NCBI GenBank assembly: GCA_025352485.1
Contig: JANXTJ010000297.1
Coordinates: 1-11,080, forward strand
Direction of reading: 5' to 3'
From: Salinibacterium sp.
Lineage (GTDB): Bacteria > Actinomycetota > Actinomycetes > Actinomycetales > Microbacteriaceae
Length of the DNA: 11,080 nt
Part shown: positions 1-5,564 of the stretch, in pieces
Position numbering within the stretch: position 1 is the first letter of the stretch
Layout: each line of letters opens with the position of its first letter
The notes under the pieces: model-generated
Databases searched by the model: none
What the model was told of the DNA's origin: nothing
Seen by the model: the letters and a program-made list of their open reading frames with translations, nothing else
Position numbers and translations under genes: made by a program

Positions 1-349
1 TGTGCTGCTCACTTTGGCCGCTTGGGTAAGCCGAAATGCACCACCTCCCCTGCGCGCTACCTTCCGCCCCTGCCCGCGCCCCGTTCCGCCGATGCTGGTC
101 GGCTCCGCCCCTGAGATTTCAGGGGCGAAGCTGACAATCAGCCTCGATCTCGCGTCGTCCACCGGCCTGCCGACCGCGCGCCGACCTGCCGACTGTGCGC
201 ACCGAACGGAGCACTACGACCCCAACTCCGACCACGGCTACTGGCACAACACGCAGAAAGTCTCCGGCCGATGACCAGGGACTAATTAAAAGTGACTCAT
301 GTCGCGACCCAGGTGTGAACAATAGCCGCCCTGACCAGGACTTTTTCAC
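1..349. other. No recognisable gene (left edge)
   Basis: Open frames cross this stretch on both strands, but none gives a protein with recognisable motifs, a convincing ribosome binding site or typical actinobacterial domain content. A plus frame entering from the left edge ends at a TGA at 112-114, so the tail of an upstream gene cannot be excluded. The stretch holds a perfect hairpin (106-127, listed separately) and an imperfect direct repeat, TGACCAGGGACT at 272-283 and TGACCAGGACT at 332-342, close to the 3' end of the tRNA gene. I treat it as intergenic. Confidence 0.5.
106..127. terminator. Perfect 9-bp hairpin, possible bidirectional terminator
   Basis: CGCCCCTGA and TCAGGGGCG are perfect inverted arms around the 4-nt loop GATT. 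No T-tract follows on either strand, so it is at best a U-less terminator. A plus-strand frame from outside the window stops at 112-114, inside the hairpin, which would suit the end of a gene, but that gene is not recognised. Confidence 0.35.
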
Positions 350-424
350 TGGTGCCCCTGGAGGGACTCGAACCCCCAACCGTTTCCTTAGGACGGAACT
401 GCTCTTCCATTGAGCTACAGAGGC
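350..424 (-). tRNA. tRNA-Arg (anticodon CCU)
   Basis: Read on the minus strand, this folds as a standard 75-nt cloverleaf including an encoded CCA. The acceptor arms GCCTCTG (424-418) and CAGGGGC pair fully with one G-U. The D-arm is GCTC/GAGC. The anticodon arm is GTTCC-GTCCTAA-GGAAA with anticodon CCT at 392-390. There is a 5-nt variable loop and a T-arm GGGGG/CCCTC around TTCGAGT. The outermost anticodon-stem pair (G27-A43) is mismatched, which is tolerable. It decodes the rare arginine codon AGG. A -10-like TAAGCT (440-435) lies 10 nt upstream. Genes for this tRNA are frequent integration sites in bacteria, but I see no integrase here. Confidence 0.95.
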
Positions 425-434
425 TGGCGAAACG

Positions 435-440
435 AGCTTA
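435..440 (-). promoter_or_regulatory. Putative -10 box of the tRNA-Arg gene
   Basis: TAAGCT on the minus strand fits the actinobacterial TANNNT -10 consensus and lies 10 nt before the tRNA 5' end, as expected for a promoter with a very short leader. No convincing -35 is seen. The hairpin at 444-479 lies immediately upstream. Confidence 0.45.
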
Positions 441-443
441 GCC

Positions 444-479
444 GCCGAAGAGACTCCCTCCTGCAGGAAGGCTCTCGGC
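444..479 (-). terminator. Long hairpin after the CHAP gene
   Basis: On the minus strand an outer stem GCCGAGAG / CTCTTCGGC (8 bp with one bulged T) encloses an inner stem CCTTCC / GGAGGG around TGCA. It starts 21 nt after the CHAP gene stop codon and ends just before the tRNA promoter, so it plausibly separates the two transcripts. There is no U-tract, so termination efficiency is uncertain. Confidence 0.55.
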
Positions 480-499
480 AGCGCGGGCGAAACGCTGCG

Positions 500-1561
500 T
501 CAGGACGGCGGGTAGAGGAACGTGCCACCGGCGGCGACGACCGACGCGGGCGTAAGAGTGCGCTGGCCGTACATCCCGTGGATGTAGTTGTATTCCTCGA
601 TCGTGATCGTGCCGTCTGCGTTAAGTGACTTCACGTAGGCGATGTGGTTGCCCCCCATATAGGCGACCGCGCCCTTGATCGGGGTGTCACTGATCGGCCA
701 GCCGTGCTGGCGCCAGTTGTACTTCCACTGGCTTGCATCGCCGCCCATGGGCGTGAGGTTCGACCAGACCCATTTGAAGGGTGCCGCGTAGGAGCCGGCA
801 TCGCGGTTGAGGCGCCACGCGACAAAATCCACGCACTCGCGGTAGTAGTAGTTCAGCGGGGACAGCCCGCCCCCTTGGTACTGCATGAGCTCGTATGGCC
901 ACGGGTAGTCGTCGCCCAAGGCTCTCGCCCCCGAGAGGTTGTATGCCGCATTCTGCTCGGCGCGGAGGGCATTCTTCGCCATCTGTGCGAGGTCGGCCTC
1001 GGTGGTGGCGTGGTAGCCGTCGCGGGCGACGGCAAGTGTCGTTGCACTGGAGCTGACGACCATCGACTGCGCGTCGGCTTCCGTTTTGCTCGTCACGGTG
1101 GCGACGGGGCTGAGGGCGTAGGCCGGCAGCCCAACCACGGCGAACATGCCGCCGACGGCGGCCATCGTGATGAGCACGCTGAGCGGCTTCTTGCGGGGAG
1201 GCTTCGGGGCGGAGGCATTCATGAGCGCGAGCTCGTGGCGTTGCAGTTTGCGCGCGGCTGGCGCCGGAAGGGCCTCGAGGTCACGCGCAGCACGCGCTAC
1301 GGCCCTGCGGTCGCCGGCCGGTCGAGACATCCGCTGCCGATCCGAGGCCGAGCTTTTGCCCTGGGCGGCGCGGGCTGCGCGGCGTGAGTTGTGCTGGACT
1401 GCGGCCGGGGCATCCACCGCAAACGTGCCAGCGATCGCGGGAGATAGCGGTTCGAGGTTCTGCGGGGCCAGGCCAGCGAAGGCGTGCGAGGCGGCGACGG
1501 AATCGGGGACGCCAAAGCCGAGCAGGTCATCCATGTCTCTGGATGGCTCAAAATCGACCAA
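500..1561 (-). CDS. Secreted CHAP-domain peptidoglycan hydrolase
   Basis: Predicted 353-residue secreted cell-wall hydrolase. Residues 1-125 are a long cytosolic head rich in Arg/Ala. About 126-149 form a hydrophobic segment after RKKP and ending in PAYA, a likely signal-peptidase site or membrane anchor. The linker contains VARDGYHATTEADL. A C-terminal CHAP domain (about 219-353) follows, with candidate catalytic Cys243 (RECVDFVAWRLN), His306 (GGNHIAYVK) and Glu323 (TIEEYNY). CHAP domains are Cys/His amidases or endopeptidases that cut peptidoglycan. The TTG start at 1561 is chosen because GGAAGGAAAAG lies 8 nt upstream; the ATG at 1534 (344 aa) has no good ribosome binding site. It is downstream of the HNH gene by 89 bp, with its own predicted promoter and an MtrA-like site there. 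The N-terminal plan matches the NlpC/P60 protein at 2421-3194. Exact bond cut is unknown. Confidence 0.88.
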   Translation of the reverse strand: MVDFEPSRDMDDLLGFGVPDSVAASHAFAGLAPQNLEPLSPAIAGTFAVDAPAAVQHNSRRAARAAQGKSSASDRQRMSRPAGDRRAVARAARDLEALPAPAARKLQRHELALMNASAPKPPRKKPLSVLITMAAVGGMFAVVGLPAYALSPVATVTSKTEADAQSMVVSSSATTLAVARDGYHATTEADLAQMAKNALRAEQNAAYNLSGARALGDDYPWPYELMQYQGGGLSPLNYYYRECVDFVAWRLNRDAGSYAAPFKWVWSNLTPMGGDASQWKYNWRQHGWPISDTPIKGAVAYMGGNHIAYVKSLNADGTITIEEYNYIHGMYGQRTLTPASVVAAGGTFLYPPS

Positions 1562-1596
1562 GTTACTTTTCCTTCCGGGCTCCCGGGACCTCACTG

Positions 1597-1602
1597 AGGC
1601 TA
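1597..1602 (-). promoter_or_regulatory. Putative -10 box of the CHAP gene
   Basis: TAGCCT on the minus strand matches TANNNT and the TAGNCT variant seen before several genes in this window. It would give a leader of about 30 nt that includes the GGAAGG ribosome binding site. A weak -35 candidate, TTCGAC, lies 18 nt upstream. Confidence 0.4.
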
Positions 1603-1628
1603 CGCGATTTGGCCCAGCAAGTCGAATT

Positions 1629-1644
1629 GTCACAGCGAGGTAAC
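1629..1644 (-). promoter_or_regulatory. MtrA-like operator, GTNAC-N6-GTNAC
   Basis: The minus strand reads GTTACCTCGCTGTGAC, two GTNAC half-sites in direct orientation with a 6-bp spacer; the plus strand reads GTCACAGCG then AGGTAAC. From memory, MtrA response-regulator sites in actinobacteria are direct repeats of this form (GTCACAGCG-like), and the MtrA regulon includes peptidoglycan hydrolase and rpf genes. The site lies about 27 bp upstream of the putative -10, a position suited to activation. Binding itself is inferred. Confidence 0.55.
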
Positions 1645-1650
1645 AGTCTT

Positions 1651-2148
1651 TTAGGCCGCCGGCGCGAGGTATTCGTCCCAATCCGGGAGGGCGCGCTCGA
1701 CCCCACGGACCACCCAGCCTGTGCCGTACGGTGGGCGGGGGGTCACCCGCAATTTCCAATTCATTTCCGCCGGCGTGCGGTCACCTTTGATGTTGTTGCA
1801 GCGCAGGCAGCAGGCCACCAGGTTCTCCCAACTGCCCTTTCCGCCCCGTGAGCGCGGCAGCACGTGGTCGATCGTGTTGGCCACCCCCGCGCAATAACCA
1901 CAGCGGTGATTGTCGCGTCGCAACACCCCACGACGGGACACCGGCACGTGTCGGCCGCTCGGGATGCGCACATAGTTGCGCAGAATAATCACCGAAGGGC
2001 GCTCCCACGACCCGGTCGAGCCCCAAACCGGATTGTCGACATCCGCCGCGACGATCGTCGCTTTCTGATTCATCACGAGCACGAGCGCTCGTTTGAATGA
2101 CACGACGGCGAGCGGTTCGAAGCCCGCGTTCAAGACTAAGGTGCGCAC
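1651..2148 (-). CDS. HNH endonuclease family protein
   Basis: This 165-residue protein belongs to a conserved actinobacterial HNH family. The N-terminal block MRTLVLNAGFEPLAVVSFKR is characteristic of it. The HNH/zinc module spans about 80-125: Cys83-x2-Cys86, Asp94-His95 (TIDHVLPRSRGG), Asn109 and Cys114-x2-Cys117 followed by NN. HNH folds nick or cut nucleic acid with a bound metal; the four cysteines likely hold a structural zinc. The GTG at 2148 is chosen because AGAGGAC lies 6 nt upstream and the product then starts at the conserved MRTLVLNAG. A GTG at 2175 in the same frame has no such support. The cellular role is not established. Its position between two cell-wall hydrolases and immediately after a terminator leaves its promoter unclear. 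Confidence 0.88.
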   Translation of the reverse strand: MRTLVLNAGFEPLAVVSFKRALVLVMNQKATIVAADVDNPVWGSTGSWERPSVIILRNYVRIPSGRHVPVSRRGVLRRDNHRCGYCAGVANTIDHVLPRSRGGKGSWENLVACCLRCNNIKGDRTPAEMNWKLRVTPRPPYGTGWVVRGVERALPDWDEYLAPAA

Positions 2149-2224
2149 TGCTTGTCCTCTCGAAAGAGCCTGCACGGCTTGCAGACGTTCGACCCGAGGC
2201 GTTCATGGCGGCACGGAGGGGCAG
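2149..2224 (-). promoter_or_regulatory. Leader of the HNH gene; AGAGGAC ribosome binding site
   Basis: The ribosome binding site AGAGGAC sits 6 nt before the GTG at 2148 and decides that start. No TANNNT box with suitable spacing is evident in the roughly 75 bp between the upstream terminator and the start, so the gene may depend on a non-canonical promoter or on terminator read-through. Confidence 0.35.
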
Positions 2225-2257
2225 AAAAACAAAAAGACACCGTCGTAAGACGATGCC
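2225..2257 (-). terminator. Rho-independent terminator of the NlpC/P60 unit
   Basis: On the minus strand GGCATCGTC - TTAC - GACGGTGTC forms a 9-bp stem (two G-U pairs) directly followed by TTTTTGTTTTT. This is the clearest intrinsic terminator in the window. It ends the transcript from the NlpC/P60 gene, leaving a 3' UTR of about 190 nt. Confidence 0.9.
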
Positions 2258-2420
2258 TAATGTTGCGTTGCGTGACGAGTCACACTCTGCTTACTGCTGT
2301 GCCGTATGCAAAAGTAGGCGCGCGCATCCACGGTTTGGATGCTGCAGCTACTGCACATTCGGCTCTCCGGTCCACGAGGAACTCCAAGAGCACAAGGCTA
2401 ACCCAGAACGGGACGGTGAA
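2258..2420 (-). other. Structured 3' UTR or small RNA region
   Basis: The stretch between the NlpC/P60 stop and its terminator has no convincing protein gene. It contains a perfect 7-bp hairpin GCATCCA-CGGTT-TGGATGC (2324-2342), an adjoining 5-bp hairpin TGCAG-CTA-CTGCA (2343-2355) and an inverted GTGAC-GA-GTCAC (2271-2282). Consecutive stems leading into a strong terminator suggest a stable 3' UTR or an sRNA. I recognise no known RNA family. Confidence 0.35.
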
Positions 2421-3194
2421 TTAGATCCCGACGCGCACGATGTAGTAGTCGTTTTCGTAAATGGGGCGCACCTGAATGGTGCGGCCGGCCTCGGGGGCGT
2501 CGATGAACATCCCGCCACCGAGGTAGATGCCGCTGTGCCCTGGCAGGATGACAATGTCACCGGGCAGGGCCGCCTCGCGTGAGATTGCGGTGCCGGCGGC
2601 AGCACTGCCGGAGGCCGAGTGCGGAAGAGCGACGCCGAACTGCGCGTACACGTACATCACGAATCCCGAGCAGTCGAACCCTGACGGATCGGCGCCTCCG
2701 TAGACGTATGGCACGCCAACATATTGCTGCGCGACCGCGGCGATGCCGCCGAGGTTAAAATTCGGATACGGCGGGTTGGCCAGCAGGGCCGCCACGTTCG
2801 GGCCGGAGTATGCGGCATAGGACGCCGCGAGCGATGCACGCCGAATCTCGGCGGCCGAAGTCGTAGAGAAGTTGTCCCGCGCGACCGGTACGGGAGCGGC
2901 TTCGGCGTTGACGCTGACCTTCTGAGCGCCCGCTGCCTTCAGTTCTTGCAAGGCCTCGGTGGCATCAGCGGCCGTGGTGGTGGTCGGCGCCGAATAGGCA
3001 TATGCCGGGAGGGCGACGGTGGCGAAAAGACCGGGCACGATGACCGCGGTCACCGCCAAGCTGAGCATGCTCGACTTTCGCCGGAGTCGAGTCTTTTGCG
3101 AGCTGAAGGCCGGGTGAACCGGGCTTTGGCTGGTATCGGGTTGAGCTTGCCTGAACTGCACGTCCGTGCGTTTTTTTCGTCCTACATTTGCCAA
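2421..3194 (-). CDS. Secreted NlpC/P60 peptidoglycan endopeptidase
   Basis: Predicted 257-residue secreted cell-wall endopeptidase. A basic head (1-41) precedes a hydrophobic segment (about 42-63) ending PAYA before YS, a plausible signal-peptidase cut. The linker includes VARDNFSTTSAAEI (about 104-117). The NlpC/P60 domain covers about 149-257 with AQQYVGVPYVYGG, nucleophile Cys175 (FDCSGFVMYVYAQ) and His220 (LPGHSGIYLGGG). Asp232 (FIDAPEAG) occupies the third catalytic position, where His or Asn is more usual. Family members cut the D-Glu/DAP-type bond of the stem peptide. The start is TTG at 3194, fixed by a near-perfect AGGAGGTCA ribosome binding site. It is downstream of dtxR by 211 bp with its own leader, and ends in a strong terminator. 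Confidence 0.93.
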   Translation of the reverse strand: MANVGRKKRTDVQFRQAQPDTSQSPVHPAFSSQKTRLRRKSSMLSLAVTAVIVPGLFATVALPAYAYSAPTTTTAADATEALQELKAAGAQKVSVNAEAAPVPVARDNFSTTSAAEIRRASLAASYAAYSGPNVAALLANPPYPNFNLGGIAAVAQQYVGVPYVYGGADPSGFDCSGFVMYVYAQFGVALPHSASGSAAAGTAISREAALPGDIVILPGHSGIYLGGGMFIDAPEAGRTIQVRPIYENDYYIVRVGI

Positions 3195-3405
3195 GAGATT
3201 TGACCTCCTGCGCCTCGGCAGCCCTAGGTTGCTGCCCCATCCGTTTCGTATATATAAACGTACCTGCGGTTGAGACGGGTTAACGAGACGCTCATCCGAG
3301 GGTCCTTTTGGCCGGCATTTCTGGCCGATGAGGACTTAGCGATAGTACGTGAAGATGCCGGAGATGTCACCCCGAGGCGCGCAAACATGGCGAACTTGGG
3401 GGTAA
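3195..3405 (-). promoter_or_regulatory. Leader and promoter region of the NlpC/P60 gene
   Basis: This gap has no gene. On the minus strand it holds an AT-rich block CGTTTATATATACGAAACG (3243-3261) with CGTTT/AAACG inverted arms, a plausible promoter core. Next is a 6-bp hairpin GGCAGC / GCTGCC (3217-3236) and then the AGGAGG ribosome binding site (3209-3204). A larger imperfect hairpin lies at 3302-3335. No MtrA-like GTNAC pair and no recognised riboswitch is seen. Confidence 0.4.
3302..3335 (-). terminator. Imperfect hairpin, possible dtxR terminator
   Basis: The outer arms GTCCT / AGGAC and the inner arms CGGC / GCCG form an interrupted stem about 70 nt after the dtxR stop. It could end the dtxR transcript or lie in the leader of the hydrolase gene. 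There is no T-tract. Confidence 0.3.
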
Positions 3406-4098
3406 TTAGCCAGCAACGAAGATGTGAACGGCTACTTCGTTGGGTAATTCGATGCCGTCGCCGAAGCCCTCAACCTGCAGCGAAACGTACGATCCGGCGG
3501 CCGAAATGCTCGCCGTGGCGCCGGGCATGACACCGGCACTGCGCAGTTGCTGCAGAAGCTCCGGCTCGAACTGCACCGGCTCCCCCAGGCGGCGGATCAC
3601 CCCGCTCACGCTGCCCGACGTGGAAGAAACGAGATCGACGATATTGACCACGCCGTCCATGAAGGCGGGCGCGGGGGCATCCCCCAACTCGGCAAGCCCC
3701 GGAATCGGATTGCCGTACGGCGACTCCGTCGGGTGACCAAGCATCTCGAGCACGCGGCGCTCGACCTGCTCGCTCATGACGTGCTCCCAGCGACAGGCCT
3801 CGTCGTGCACGAATGCCCAGTCGAGCCCGATGACATCCGCCAGGAGACGTTCCGCCAGTCGATGCTTGCGCAACACGTGGATCGCGCGGACGCGCCCCTC
3901 CGCCGTGAGCTGTAGGTGGCGGTCGCCCTCCACCACGACGAGCCCATCACGCTCCATGCGCCCGATGGTCTGCGAGACGGTAGGGCCGGAATGACCGAGG
4001 CGCTCGGATATGCGCGCGCGCAGCGGAACGATGTGCTCCTCCTCGAGATCGAGGATGGTGCGCAGGTACATCTCTGTGGTGTCGACGAGGTCCGTCAT
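3406..4098 (-). CDS. dtxR: DtxR/IdeR-family metal-dependent transcriptional repressor
   Basis: A 230-residue protein matching DtxR/IdeR in length and domain order: winged helix-turn-helix (about 1-72; recognition part GHSGPTVSQTIGRMERDGLV), dimerisation/metal domain (73-140) and SH3-like C-terminal domain (about 148-230). Metal ligands known from DtxR fall at identical numbers: Met10, His79, Glu83, His98, Cys102, Glu105, His106; Glu173 and Gln176 in VIRRLGEPVQ match the SH3-domain ligands with a 3-residue offset. This indicates a working Fe(II) sensor that represses iron-uptake genes when iron is present; Mn specificity is less likely given Cys102. The ATG at 4098 is preferred because the product then aligns with the family. 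A TAGGCT box 7 nt upstream and no good ribosome binding site suggest a leaderless mRNA. Divergent from serC. Confidence 0.93.
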   Translation of the reverse strand: MTDLVDTTEMYLRTILDLEEEHIVPLRARISERLGHSGPTVSQTIGRMERDGLVVVEGDRHLQLTAEGRVRAIHVLRKHRLAERLLADVIGLDWAFVHDEACRWEHVMSEQVERRVLEMLGHPTESPYGNPIPGLAELGDAPAPAFMDGVVNIVDLVSSTSGSVSGVIRRLGEPVQFEPELLQQLRSAGVMPGATASISAAGSYVSLQVEGFGDGIELPNEVAVHIFVAG

Positions 4099-4138
4099 AC
4101 GATCCAGCCTAACGTCAGCCGCCCGTAAGATTAGGCGC
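4099..4138. promoter_or_regulatory. Compact divergent dtxR-serC promoter region
   Basis: The 40 bp between start codons contains a minus-strand -10 TAGGCT (4111-4106) 7 nt before dtxR and a plus-strand -10 TAAGAT (4126-4131) 7 nt before serC. The -10 boxes are 14 bp apart, so each promoter's -35 zone covers the other's -10. An inverted repeat GCCTAA (4107-4112) / TTAGGC (4131-4136) overlaps both. The dtxR side reads GTTAGGCT, resembling the core of the DtxR/IdeR box, so autoregulation is possible but inferred. Confidence 0.55.
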
Positions 4139-5254
4139 GTGCCAGCGCTCACAATACCCGCCAATCTGCTGCCCATCGACGGTCGTTTCGGCTGCGGACC
4201 CTCCAAGATTCGGCCGGAACAACTCGACTACCTCGCCACGGCGGGGACGGCCCTGCTCGGCACCTCACACCGACAGGCTCCGGTGAAGGATCTGGTCGGC
4301 CGGGTGCGCTCCGGGCTCGGTGAGCTCTTCCGCCTGCCAGACGGCTACGAGGTCGTGCTGGGTAATGGCGGCTCGACCGCCTTCTGGGATGCCGCGGCGT
4401 TCTCCCTCATTCACACGCGCAGCGAGAACCTGACCTTCGGCGAATTCGGTGCCAAGTTCGCGCAGGCCGCATCTGCACCCTTCTTGACCGCGCCGCACGT
4501 CGTGAACGCCCCGGCTGGCAGCCGCGCCGAACTCGAGATCATCGCGGGCATCGACGTCTACGCCTACCCGCAGAACGAGACCTCGACGGGCGTGATGGCA
4601 CCGGTCGTGCGCGCGGCGGGCGATGCCGGCGCCCTCACGGTCGTCGACGCGACATCGGCCGCCGGCGGTATCGACTTCGACGTATCGCAAGCCGATGTCT
4701 ACTACTTCGCCCCGCAAAAAAACTTTGCATCGGACGGCGGGCTGTGGTTCGGCCTCTTCTCCCCCGCCGCGATCGAGCGGGTCGAGTCGATCGCGCGCAG
4801 CGGCCGCTACATCCCGGAATTTCTCTCCATCAAGAACGCGATTGACAACTCTCGCCTCAACCAGACTCTCAACACCCCCGCCCTTTCGACGCTGCTCCTG
4901 CTCGAAAATCAGATCGACTGGATCAACTCCGGCGGCGGCCTGCCCTGGGCGCACGCTCGCACGAAGGAATCCTCCGACGCGCTCTACGGGTGGGCCGAGG
5001 GTGCCAGCTACGCGAGCCCGTTCGTAACCAACCCCGACCACCGCTCGCAGGTCGTGGTGACTATCGACTTCGATGAATCCGTGGATGCCGCTGCCATCGC
5101 CAGCACGCTGCGAGCCAACGGGGTGGTCGACACCGATCCCTATCGCAAGCTCGGGCGCAATCAGCTGCGCGTGGCAACTTTCGTGGCGATCGAACCAGAT
5201 GACGTGCGCGCCCTGATCGCGTCAATCGAGTACGTCGTCGAGGCCCTGGCCTAG
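4139..5254 (+). CDS. serC: Phosphoserine aminotransferase
   Basis: A 371-residue class-V PLP aminotransferase of the actinobacterial SerC type. It transfers an amino group from glutamate to 3-phosphohydroxypyruvate, giving phosphoserine in serine biosynthesis (and, in many bacteria, a related step for vitamin B6). Diagnostic segments are FGCGPSKIRPEQ near the N-terminus, TSHRQAPVKDL, the cofactor region GNGGSTAFWDAA, NETSTGV, VVDATSAAGG and the Schiff-base lysine Lys194 in FAPQKNFASDGGLW. The GTG at 4139 is chosen because it gives the conserved N-terminus and follows a TAAGAT -10 box by 7 nt, consistent with a leaderless message. In-frame upstream codons back to 4010 would run antisense through dtxR. 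Likely cytosolic. Confidence 0.94.
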   Translation: MPALTIPANLLPIDGRFGCGPSKIRPEQLDYLATAGTALLGTSHRQAPVKDLVGRVRSGLGELFRLPDGYEVVLGNGGSTAFWDAAAFSLIHTRSENLTFGEFGAKFAQAASAPFLTAPHVVNAPAGSRAELEIIAGIDVYAYPQNETSTGVMAPVVRAAGDAGALTVVDATSAAGGIDFDVSQADVYYFAPQKNFASDGGLWFGLFSPAAIERVESIARSGRYIPEFLSIKNAIDNSRLNQTLNTPALSTLLLLENQIDWINSGGGLPWAHARTKESSDALYGWAEGASYASPFVTNPDHRSQVVVTIDFDESVDAAAIASTLRANGVVDTDPYRKLGRNQLRVATFVAIEPDDVRALIASIEYVVEALA

Positions 5255-5316
5255 GTTGCGGCAGCCCACGTTTGGTGCGCTGGCGTACGGGCGGAGCGCG
5301 GCCGTGGCTCGTTCGA

Positions 5317-5322
5317 TAGCCT
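5317..5322 (+). promoter_or_regulatory. Putative -10 box, leaderless DUF2530 gene
   Basis: TAGCCT ends 7 nt before the GTG at 5330 and no ribosome binding site is present, so transcription probably begins at or very near the start codon. No -35 is evident. Confidence 0.5.
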
Positions 5323-5329
5323 AAGTCGC

Positions 5330-5563
5330 GTGCGACTCTGGCTCAAAGACTCCGAACGCCGCGCCGACCCGACCCCGGTCACGACCGACGACCGCACCGC
5401 GATCCTGATCGGGATCGCGCTCTGGATCGTGGGGCTCGCGGTTGTCGCCGTGTTCGCCGACCCGATCACCGCGGCCGGCGAAGGGTGGTGGCTGTGGGCG
5501 TGCATCGCCGGCCTCGCCCTCGGGCTGATCGCCCTGCTTTACCTACGGGTGCGGCACCGCTGA
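5330..5563 (+). CDS. DUF2530 small two-TM membrane protein
   Basis: A 77-residue protein with two predicted membrane helices (about 23-42 and 53-72), a short charged N-terminus (RLWLKDSERRADPTPVTTDDR) and a basic C-terminus (YLRVRHR). The DDRTAILIGIALW motif entering the first helix fits the DUF2530 family, which is confined to actinobacteria as far as I know and has no assigned function. The GTG at 5330 follows a TAGCCT box by 7 nt. The gene lies 75 bp after serC in the same direction and its stop is separated by a single base from the stop of the convergent DUF3027 gene. Confidence 0.8.
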   Translation: MRLWLKDSERRADPTPVTTDDRTAILIGIALWIVGLAVVAVFADPITAAGEGWWLWACIAGLALGLIALLYLRVRHR

Positions 5564-5564
5564 T

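Noticed and set aside
119..379. Minus-strand open frame beginning MGVRVPPGAP
   Set aside because: It starts inside the tRNA-Arg gene; this peptide start is the translation of a tRNA 3' half and is a common false gene.
644..1387. Plus-strand open frame of 247 codons antisense to the CHAP gene
   Set aside because: Third-position GC bias opens frames opposite real genes; the product has no motifs and the minus strand encodes a clear CHAP protein.
3265..3295. Second MtrA-like site before the NlpC/P60 gene
   Set aside because: The minus-strand GTTAACCCGTCTCAAC matches the site at 1629-1644 at only about half of positions and lacks the GTNAC half-sites.
3195..3405. c-di-AMP (ydaO) riboswitch before the NlpC/P60 gene
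   Set aside because: Such riboswitches often precede wall-hydrolase genes in actinobacteria, but the expected conserved G-rich core segments are not found here.
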